Part shown: positions 55,573 to 64,000 of the stretch, piece after piece
Layout of the letters: each line of letters starts with the position of its first letter
Position numbering within the stretch: the first letter of the stretch is position 1
NCBI RefSeq assembly: GCF_001659605.2
Contig: NC_035172.2
Coordinates: forward strand, 33,159,342 to 33,223,341
Length of the DNA: 64,000 bases
Reading direction: 5' to 3'
Origin: Manihot esculenta
Taxonomy: Eukaryota; Streptophyta; Magnoliopsida; Malpighiales; Euphorbiaceae
Program-made: the position numbers and the translations under genes
The notes under the pieces: generated by a model
Seen by the model: the letters and a program-made list of their open reading frames with translations, nothing else
Told to the model about the DNA's origin: nothing
Databases searched by the model: none

Positions 55573-57099
55573 ATTAGCAATTGGTTATGAAAACGATATG
55601 CAAAATTTCATTACATTATTTTTTTAACAAAAATATTTTATGTGGATTAAAGTATGATACACAAAAAAATTATTTAAATTTTATTAAAAATAGTTAAATC
55701 ATGGTAAGTAAAAACTATTTTAACGTAATTTTATAAAATATTAGTAATGTGATTGAGAAAAAGTTACACCATCAATTTTTCAAAAAAATAATATGAAATG
55801 ATTGAAACGTAGAACATTCATTTTGATATTTAAATTAATAATGAGAGATTTATAATTTAATCCTTAAATATTGTTATTATTAACAAGTCAATCCCTATAT
55901 TTTTAGAAATATATTAAAACGTTCTTATCTTTTATTTTTATCAACAAAATAGTCATTCCGTCTATTTTTACCGTTAAAAATATAGTAAAAAACTAAATTA
56001 CCCCCCATTATTTTCCTCCTCCTCCTTCCTTTTCTTCTTCATCAATTCTTCCTCCTTCTGCTTCTTCTTCTGCTTCTCCTTCTGCTTCTTCTTCTTCTTT
56101 TTCTTCTTTTTTTTCTTCTTTCTCTTCTTTTTCTTCTTTTTCTTCTTTCTCTTCTTTCGCTTCTTCTTCTTCTCCTTCTTCTCCTTTTTCTTTCTCTTCT
56201 CCTTCTTCTCCTTCTTCTTTCTCTTCTTCTTCTTCTCCTTCTTCTTTTTCTTCTTCTTTTTCTTCTTTCTCTTCTTCTTCTTTCTCTTCTTCTTCTTCTG
56301 CTTCTTCTTCTTCTTCTTCTTCTTCTTTTTCTTCTTCTCCTTCTTCTCCTTCTTTTTCTTCTCCTTCTTCTTCTCCTTCTTCTTCTTTTTCTTCTTTTTT
56401 GAAGGAAGAGGAGGAGGAGGAGGAGGAGGATGAGGAGAAAAGAAAAGATAAGGACTATTTCGTTGACAAAAAGAAACGATAAGGATATTTTAATAGATTT
56501 GAGCAAAGACAGGGACTATTTTGTTGACAAACAGAAACAATAAAGACGTTTTAATAGATTTCTAAAAATATAGGGAGAGACGATTTCGTTAACGGAAAGA
56601 AACGATGAGGAAAGACTATTTCGTTGATGGAAAGAAACGATAAGGATGTTTTAATAGATATGAAAAAAGATAGGGACTATTTTATTGACGAAAAGAAATG
56701 ATAAGAACGTTTTAATAGATATGGAAAAAGATAAAAATGTTTTAACAGATTTTTAAAAATGTAAGGACTAACTTATTAATAATAACAATATCCAAGAGCA
56801 AATGATTTTATTTGAGTGTAAAATTGGATTTTAAAAATTTTCTCTATCATCCTTTATCTAATTTTAACGGAAAAGAGGACGTAATGACTATCTCGTTGAC
56901 GAAAAGAAAACATAAGGATGTTTTAATAGGTTTCTAAAAATACAAGAACTGACTTGTTAATAATAGCAATACTCAGGGACTAAATTGTAAATCTCCCAAA
57001 AAAATTAGAAAAAAGTGCTAGTGTAATAAATTATTTAAAATTTAATAATAATTGTGTAAAAATATGTATTTACACAATTATTATTAAATTTTAATAATA
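55573..57099. repeat. Segmental duplication, left copy
   Basis: Starts ATTAGCAATTGGTTATGAAA and is followed at once by a second copy beginning at 57,100 with the same word. The first 440 bp of the two copies are nearly identical. The left copy is longer because it alone retains most of the pyrimidine tract and additional arm repeats. It includes a Mutator-type MITE (about 55,843-56,997) of the family seen at 9,424. Confidence 0.88.
56011..56456. repeat. Long homopyrimidine CTT/TCC tract with purine end
   Basis: About 390 bp of almost uninterrupted pyrimidines on the + strand (CTT, TCC, TTTC units with rare G), changing at 56,401 to a purine block (GAAGGAAGAGGAGGAGG). The minus strand therefore shows an open frame of Arg/Lys/Glu codons, a by-product of the repeat. 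Such mirror-rich tracts can form triplex DNA. Confidence 0.93.
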
Positions 57100-58145
57100 A
57101 TTAGCAATTGGTTATGAAAACGATATGCAAAATTTCATTACATTATTTTTTTAACAAAAATATTTTATGTGGATTAAAGTATGATACACAAAAAAATTAT
57201 TTAAATTTTATCAAAAATAGTTAAATCATTGTAAGTAAAAACTATTTTAACGTAATTTTATAAAATATTAGTAATGTGATTGAGAAAAAGTTACACGATC
57301 AATTTTTCAAAAAAATAATATGAAATGATTGAAACGTAGAACATTCATTTTGATATTTAAATTAATAATGAGAGATTTACAATTTAGTTCTTAAATATTA
57401 CCATTATTAATAAGTCAGTCCCTATATTTTTAGAAATATATTAAAACGTCCTTATCTTTTCTCTTCGTCAACAAAATAGTCATTCCGTCTATTTTTACCG
57501 TTAAAAATATAGTAAAAGACTAAATTACCCCCATTATTTTCCTCCTCCTCCTTCCTTTTCTTCTTCATTAATTCTTCCTCCTTCTGCTTCTTCTTCTGCT
57601 TAAGACAGGGACTGTTTTGTTGACAAACAGAAACAATAAGGACATTTTAATAGATTTTTAAAAATATAGGGAGGGACGATTTCGTTAACGGAAAGAAACG
57701 ATGAGGAAAGACTATTTCGTTTATGGAAAGAAACGATAAGTACTTTTTAATAGATATTTTGATAGGGACTATTTTATTGACGAAAAGAAATGATAAGAAC
57801 GTTTTAATAGATATGAAAAAAGATAAAAATGTTTTAATAGATTTTTGAAAATGTAAGGACTAACTTGTTAATAATAACAATATCCAAGAGCAAAGGATTT
57901 TATTTAAGGGTAAAATTGGATTTTAAAAATTTTCTCTATCATCCTTTATCTAATTTTAACGGAAAAAAGGACGGAATGACTATTTCGTTGACGAAAAGAA
58001 AACATAAGGATGGTTTAATAGGTTTCTAAAAATATAAGAACTGACTTGTTAATAATGACAATACTCAGGGACTAAATTGTAAACCTCCCAAAAAAATTAA
58101 AAAAAAGTGTGAATGTAATAAATTATTTAAAATTTAATAATAATT
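57100..58145. repeat. Segmental duplication, right copy
   Basis: Matches 55,573-57,060 but is about 435 bp shorter: after CTTCCTCCTTCTGCTTCTTC it jumps straight to AAGACAGGGACTG. The MITE in it runs from about 57,370 to 58,089. High identity of the flanking halves implies the duplication is recent relative to other repeats here. Confidence 0.88.
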
Positions 58146-60123
58146 ATGTAAAAATATATATATTAATCTTAATATTTATTAAATTTTATACCGTAAGAAA
58201 ATAAAGTTGATTATTAAATTTATTAAAAATTCGACTCATACTGGCTAATAAATAAAAAAATTTCACGGTTATAAATATAATATAATCTACTAAATGGTAT
58301 TTTTTAATATTTTTTAGTGATAATTTTTCGTAAAATCTAATTCTATTGAAAAAAAAGTGTAAAATAAAAAATTACGATGTTCGAATTTTTTTTTCACAAA
58401 TAAAAAGTGCTTATTAACTAATGAGTTATTTTAGACGATCAATTAAGTTATTTTAGACGATCAATTATTTTAAACCCTAATAAAATGTTCAAATAATTTA
58501 TGAAAATAAATAAATTCTGCATTAACTTTTTTATTTTTTTAATAATTTACTTATTCATAAAGTCCATAAATTTTAATAAAAATTTATAATACCTACCAAA
58601 ATGACTTATTATGAGGGATGGAGTCACGTTGGGGCAAGAGTTACGGAACCTCCTAAAAAATTTTAAATTATATAAAGATATTTAAAATAGTTTTATATAA
58701 TAAAAAAATTACCAATAAATTTTTATATATTTAAAAATTTTATTAATTAGTATTTATTTTAAAATTATTTAATTAAAATATTTTTTATTTTATAAAATTA
58801 AAATTTTTAACTTTTTTATAAATAAATTTTTATCTACCTTTAATATTATTTAATTCATTTAGTTTTAATTATTTATTTTATTTTATCTCTTTCATTTATA
58901 TTTTTTCTAATTTAAAATAACTTTTTTATAAATAAATCAAGTATTATTTTTTATAAATAATAGGTTAGATTATGTAAATTTAGAAAAATAAATGACAAAA
59001 TATTGTTTTTATAATTAATAGATTAGATAATTTAATTTTTAAAAAATAAATTTTATAATAAATATTATATTATTTTAACAGTATTATTTTTATGTGTTTA
59101 TATGTCATTAGCATAATAGTTTTTTCATAATAAATATTATTAAAAATTAATTTCATAATAAAATGAAGAATTAACTCTTGATCGGTTAATTATTAACTTA
59201 TATCAAAATATATATTTATAAATATTAAAAATAAAATTATTATTATTATATTTTAATTAATAAAAAATAAATAAATTATAATTTAATTATAATATTTTTT
59301 ATTTTTTTATAAATTTTTTAATATTATATATTAAACAGAATCGTTATATATATAAATATTGAGAGCACATGCTATCATATGATGCAGATTTGTTCAAGTA
59401 TATAATAAATGTAATTATTGCATACATAGTTCTTAGGTGTTAGTGAATTATATAACAAAAATCTATGATTGTGATTTGTGATTATTCATTGTGAGGCAGA
59501 ATCATGATTGATTATTAAATTATTCAATCATGCATGTTTATCCTTGGCATAACAATGCAATTACCTACTCATTATTCTTTAATTTTTCCCATTTGAAAAA
59601 GTTAATATATATATATAATATAATTGGGAAAAGGATTTTTAATTATTATTTTAATTAGCAGGTGGAAAGATGGAAACAATGGCCATGATGTGCTCATTAC
59701 GTCGTTGGAGCATTAAAGGATTGCACCACCAATATTGGCCACCCTTCCTACATGGTTCATAAAGGACAAGGATGATAGACTACACTCATGTTTTTTACTA
59801 TTTAATTTAAAATTAAATTAAATCAAATAAATTAAAAATTAAAAATTTATTATTTTTAAAAATTAAATTAAATTAATTTTAAATAAAAATTAATTTAAAT
59901 TGAATCAGTCTGATTCAGTTCGATTCAATTTAATTTAATCAGTTTAGACTTTACAATGTGTATTTTATTTTTTAGATTTCATTTTTAATATTTTAAAATT
60001 TAATTGAAGTATTTTAATCTTATTATAGTCTAATTTATAGAAATGTATATGTTTTTAGGCATTTTTTAGAGTATTTAAGAGTTGTAAAAGTTATATTTGA
60101 TTTCTAATTTAATCCATCAGTAT
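58146..60123. other. AT-rich intergenic DNA with hAT-like debris
   Basis: No gene. 59,800-60,040 contains TTAAATTGAATCAGTCTGATTCAGTTCGATTC and TTTTTTAGATTTCATTTTTAATATTTT-like words shared with the hAT MITE family at 12,331. 59,660-59,790 is a short patch of normal composition (GGAGCATTAAAGGATTGCAC) with no recognisable content. Confidence 0.5.
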
Positions 60124-60446
60124 AGGATTGGATTTGGGAGACCGTATAGGTCAGCAGAAAGACAACTGTTTCAGAACTAGACTTGCGTTAGTCAGAGGTG
60201 AGTAGAATCAAATTAAACTATTATTTTAAAGCAATCAAATGTTTTAAGCATGTTCATGCGCATGAATGCTATATGTTTATGATAAGGATTGGATTTGGGA
60301 GACCGTAGAGGTCAGCAGGAAGATAACTGTTTCAGAACTAGACTTGCGTTAGTTAGATGTGAGTAGAATCAAACTAAATTATTATTTTAAAGAAATCAAA
60401 TGTTTTAAGCATGCTCATGCGCATGAATGCTATATGTTTATGATAA
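60124..60446. repeat. Two tandem copies of a 161-bp unit
   Basis: The unit AGGATTGGATTTGGGAGACC ... GCTATATGTTTATGATA starts at 60124 and again at 60285, with roughly ten substitutions between copies (for example GTCAGAGGTGAG versus GTTAGATGTGAG). It probably belongs to the 3' part of a retrotransposon LTR; no coding sequence. Confidence 0.85.
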
Positions 60447-61709
60447 GGTTATTTTGCATTAGAATTTACGAATATAATACTTTTCACAATTAATTATTGT
60501 TCTAGATGGATTTTGGATAGCCCTCGAGCATGTTATATTATGTATGACGGATATATAAGTTCATGTCGAGACTTGATGTTCTAGGCCACTGACACCCGAG
60601 CTGCAATCGAGCCCTTATAGGAGAGTCAAGCCCAAAGCCTATCAGAGCCCACTACGCAAGCTAGCCCATTAGCACACAATATAACCCACAATCGAGTAGG
60701 CCGAGCTGATCGGAGCCCGCGCTCATCCAAGAGAGACTCAGCTCATCCAAGAGATACAAGCTATGCCACGGGATCAGCACGAGCGTCAGAAGAGAATTAA
60801 ATGGCCGCCTGACAATGGTAAAAGGCAAGTACGTCTATATGTAGGCTCTGTCTGATAGCGACATGTGACCCTATAATAGGGTGACGGTTATGCATTACTA
60901 GAGGAGAAGGAAAAAAGGAATAAAAGAGAAAGGCACGAACCATTCAAGCTAACCTTATACACTCATATCAAAACCTTACTTTTTTTTGAATCTCAAATCA
61001 TCAATTGGTGCCGTCTGTGGAAAACGAAAGAGATCTTTCCGTCGCTGGAGTTTTCATTCTCATAACACCCACTGAGATCCATATAGCCAACCACAACGAA
61101 AACCATACCACCAATACCCCAAACGGACCCGAGTTCCACTCATGAAGGTCAATAATTCTTGTTCTTCAGCCCCACAGCCTCATGGAACCAACCACCCATA
61201 TTGTTTAACCCCTCGCCAAGCTCGGCAGAGAATGCACCTTGAACCACCCTATCTGACCAAGAGCTACAAAATATGGCTCTCCAGCTTCAAAATACCGCCT
61301 CTGGCTAGGTCAAGTGCTGTAATAGAGGGGTCAACACCCCGCTGAATATACCACTTGTAATCGAAGGCTAAAGTGAACCCCAACCCCACCTTAAACCACT
61401 AAGTTTCCCAACAAAGCAGCCGAAGGACGGACGAAAGAAGTGGAGAGGCCGGCAGGAAAAATGAGCCTGCGGCTAGAGCAAGGTAAGAGAGCTCATAAAA
61501 AACGATGAAGTTGAGAGCTATTCCACTGCTCCAACGAGAAGGTTAGAGAGCGAAGAGTTGGAGAGAGGATACCGTATGGAAAAGAGACTGGGGCAGGAAG
61601 AAACAGATGTAGACCAAAAAGATGGAAAGGCTTTACAACTTCTAGCTGAACTAGAGGCACAAGACAATAGCTAGACTCTGCTGCCTACATCCTCTTCTTT
61701 TCGATATAA

Positions 61710-63572
61710 ATAAAATGGTCGATTCTACGGCCGGTTTTAATTACATGTCATCCCTTGATGCTATGTCAGGATATCACCAAATTTCCATGGACAGGTCAGA
61801 TGAAGAAGAAAATACCTCATTTATAACCGAGAATGGAACGTTACAATAAGGCATGCCCTTCGGGCTGAAAAATGCAGCGGCGACGTATCAACGATTGATG
61901 AATAAGATTTTCAAGAGCCAGATAGGGAGGAACGTGAAGATTTACATCAATGACATGGTAGTAAAGAGCCAAACCTTCCAGCAGCACTTGGCCAACATGA
62001 AAGAAGTATTCGGCGTGTTATAGCACTTGGCCAACCTGAAAGAAGTATTCAGAGTGCTACAACAATACAGAATGAGGCTAAACTCGGTGAAGTGCGCCTT
62101 TTTATTAGAGGAGGAAAGTTCCTGGGTTACATGAAAAAGCTCACAGGAAGAGTGGTGGCACTTAACCGGTTCATGTTTTGGTCTGCAGAAAGGTGCCTAC
62201 TGTTCTTCAAAAAACTGAGGAAAGTCCCGAACTTCAAATGGACAGAAAATTGCCAAGAAGCCTTTAAAAACTTCAAGCAATACCTCAGTTTACTACATGT
62301 GCTAAGCAGTCCTCTAACAAGAGAAGAACTCTTGATATACTTAGCCATCTCAGAACAAACCATAAGTGTTGTGCTGGTAAGAGAGGAAGCAGGGGAGCAG
62401 AAGCCTATATTTTACATTAGCAAAATGCTCAAGGGTGCTGAGGTCAAATACATGAAAATTGAGAAATTGGCATTTGTCTTGTTGCTGATAGTAAGAAAAT
62501 TCAGAGTGTACCTGGAATGCCACCAATGAGTAGTAATGACAGACTCTTGAAGAAAATCATGCACAGACCTGAAACTTCAGGAGGGATGCTGGCTTGGTCT
62601 GTAGAAATCAGCCCGTACTACCTCATATACTGACCTTAGACGGCTATCAAAGTCCAAGCCTTAGCTTTATAGCTGAGTGCTCTTTCAGCTCGGATCAACA
62701 TGAACAGAGTGAGGGGTTACCAAGCTCAACCGAAAGAAGGGATGGGGACCAACAACTGCGTGAGTTCAGTTGAAATCTAATTGTAGACGGAGCATTCAGC
62801 ATCGCGGGCAATGGGGTAGGAATACTTTTGAAAGGATCAGAGGGATTCAGGGTCTGCTATGCGGCACTTAGAGTTCGCAATATCCAATGGAGTTCGCAAC
62901 ATCCAATGGTTGAGTATGAAGCCCTCATAAATGGAATGCAAATAGCATTAGAAGTAGAGGCAATCGAGCCCTGGAAGCTGAGCTCGGCGAACAGGAGATT
63001 GCCGTGCAATATCAAAGGATACCCCAGGAGGAAAATGAAGAAGCAGGTATGCTCAGTAGACTGTCTGAAGAAAAATTAGAATAGCTCCCAGATCAAGTAT
63101 GTTTACATACAACACATTGAAATAGTCCATGTGGCTGAGAGCCCTCACAGCCCAGGCACAACGACGCAATTATCAGGGGCGCGCTCTACCACTGAGCTAA
63201 TAGCCCGCACGACGAACCTCCCACCGGGGACCGCTATGCCAAAATATTAATGTCCTACTTTCGAGAAATCAGCCCCCATAATGCAGATTGAAGAACGAAG
63301 TTAGATGACCGTACACTTGGAATACTTGGAGGCAGAAAAATTGCCGAAATACAAAGCAGAATTTAGAAGAATCACGGCTAAGGCTGCCAATTAAAAAGTA
63401 GTGAGAGGAGGAGGCCACCAAGGTAGTTCGGAAAGTGCACCAGGAAATTTTGTGGGGCTCATGAAGGAGCAATTACATTGGCAAACAAAATTTTCAAGTA
63501 AGGGTACTACTAGCCTACAATTAAAAAAGAAGCAAAAGAGTTCGTCAGGAGATGTGATGTCTGCCAGAGGTT
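61710..63572 (+). pseudogene. Broken gypsy pol
   Basis: The reverse transcriptase has SLDAMSGYHQISMD and GMPFGLKNAAATYQRLMNKI, but an in-frame stop (61847-61849) lies just before the latter. The catalytic YVDD motif reads YIND (61943-61954), losing one Asp. A 39-bp in-frame duplication (AGCACTTGGCCAAC at 61983 and 62022) follows. RNase H shows KPIFYISKMLKGAE; the extra RNase H segment shows VEYEALINGMQIALE, as in Tat-type elements. The integrase zinc finger has GAHEGA and CDVCQRF with stops between. It cannot encode active enzyme. Confidence 0.82.
63113..63244 (-). pseudogene. trnI-GAU fragment: Nuclear plastid DNA fragment with 5' half of trnI-GAU
   Basis: Read on the minus strand, 63244-63207 resembles the plastid 16S-trnI spacer (TTTTGGCATAGCGGTCCCC, GTGGGAGGTTCG). 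63206-63170 is the complete 37-nt first exon of plastid tRNA-Ile (GGGCTATTAGCTCAGTGGTA, GCGCCCCTGATAA). It then runs into the group II intron start (TTGCGTCGTTGTGCCTGGGC, CTCTCAGCCACATGG), breaking off near 63113. The second tRNA exon is absent, so it is non-functional. It sits inside the gypsy remnant. The match is to my memory of the conserved plastid inverted repeat. Confidence 0.9.
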
Positions 63573-64000
63573 TGCTATAATACCCGGCTAGATTCCGGCA
63601 TCGGAATCCCTACCTTCCGGCGGAATCTCTGTTGGAATCTGGAATTCTGAAGATGCCAGAGGCTTCTAGAGGGGTAAAATGTGTTTTTAAAATGTTTTCA
63701 CATGATTTTATGGTTTTAAATGGGAAAAGAATTGAGTTTTGAAAAGAAAAGACCAAGGAGGCGTTTGCCAGGTTCGGCCGCCGAAAGTGAAGTTCGGCCG
63801 CCGAACATGGAAAGGTTTTGGGAGCGCTTTTGGCCTCCGAAAGCTTTGTTTGAACGAGCCAAGGTTCGGCCGCTGAGTTCAGCCGCCGAACATGCATGAG
63901 TTTAGGGGGCACGTTAGGCTGCCGAAGGTCGTTGACCAGGCCACCTATAAAGAGCCCTCAGATCGGAAATGAGCGAGTTTTCTCCCCATTCTCGAGCTCA
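63573..64000 (+). mobile_element. Start of another LTR retrotransposon (5' LTR, partial)
   Basis: Homology to gypsy integrase stops abruptly after CQRF, and TGCTATAATACCCGGCTAG begins, a TG-starting LTR-like edge. The sequence is markedly GC-richer and carries four copies or variants of TTCGGCCGCCGAA (63,774-63,900) and a TATAAAG box near 63,948. It runs off the window, so type and orientation are inferred: direction is taken from the TG start and TATA placement. Confidence 0.65.

Larger units (their letters stand above)
60447..63572 (+). mobile_element. Degraded Ty3/gypsy retrotransposon, truncated
   Basis: LTR-like sequence ends at 61003 (AATCATCA), followed by TTGGTGCCGTCTGTGG, the sequence usual after the 5' LTR of Tat/Ogre-type gypsy elements. 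Pol remnants follow in gypsy order: reverse transcriptase (61,710-62,060), connection/RNase H (62,200-62,545), a second RNase H-like segment (62,780-62,970), and an integrase zinc-finger region (63,430-63,572). The left border of the LTR is not defined. The element contains a plastid insertion and ends where another LTR begins. Confidence 0.8.

Noticed and set aside
56042..56506. 154-codon minus-strand open frame of almost only Arg, Lys and Glu
   Set aside because: It is the translation of a CTT/TCC microsatellite-like tract; there is no domain, splice context or conserved edge.
60124..60446. Possible CRISPR-like direct repeats
   Set aside because: Only two long, adjacent copies without spacers in a plant nuclear context; this is a plain tandem duplication. 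No array elsewhere in the window has repeat-spacer structure.
63170..63206. Functional tRNA-Ile gene
   Set aside because: Only the first exon of an intron-containing plastid gene is present; the second exon and most of the intron are missing.

Overview
This is a piece of a plant nuclear chromosome, almost certainly a eudicot. The genes are split by GT-AG introns, their products match land-plant families, and they are separated by very AT-rich DNA packed with transposon debris. Gene content fits a rosid. The long terminal repeat at the right edge, with repeated TTCGGCCGCCGAA words, reminds me of Euphorbiaceae genomes (cassava, rubber tree, Jatropha), but that is recollection and not proof.

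Layout. 1-158 (minus): 5' end of an AINTEGUMENTA-like/PLETHORA AP2 transcription factor gene. About 0.9-21.3 kb: gene-poor AT-rich DNA with one tRNA-Ala(CGC), several MITEs, a SINE-like remnant and a decayed Ty1/copia element with both LTRs (14,356-19,228). 21,325-24,816 (plus): a USP/kinase-like/U-box protein (PUB50 type), 8 exons. 25,422-31,495 (minus): nucleobase-ascorbate transporter of the NAT11/12 type, 10 exons, with a hAT-type MITE in intron 7. 35,067-35,345 (minus): small single-exon SKIP34-like protein. 37,849-44,962 (plus): ecdysoneless/SGT1 homologue, 5 exons, with a 1.7-kb Mutator-type element in intron 3. 46,164-47,872 (plus): nicotinamidase NIC1, 5 exons. 48,344-53,634 (minus): NETWORKED2-type actin-binding protein, 2 exons, with an unusual repeat-expanded centre. 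53.6-60.1 kb: AT-rich DNA with a duplicated Mutator-type MITE and a long CTT/TCC tract. 60.1-64.0 kb: a degraded Ty3/gypsy element carrying a plastid-DNA insertion (trnI-GAU) and interrupted by the LTR of another retrotransposon.

The genes do not form a pathway; each is an independent transcription unit. Their order is informative: AIL, PUB50 and ecdysoneless are neighbours in Arabidopsis (AIL7/PUB50/At5g65490 from memory), and NIC1-NET2D are neighbours there too (At2g22570/At2g22560). The window therefore preserves pieces of ancestral eudicot gene order. All exon borders were placed by hand from splice consensus, reading frame and family resemblance; no alignment was run. I found no evidence of a wholly new biological system. 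The best leads are the repeat-expanded NET2 protein, the PUB50 kinase domain lacking catalytic residues, the Mutator-type element with unexplained internal sequence, and the plastid insertion.
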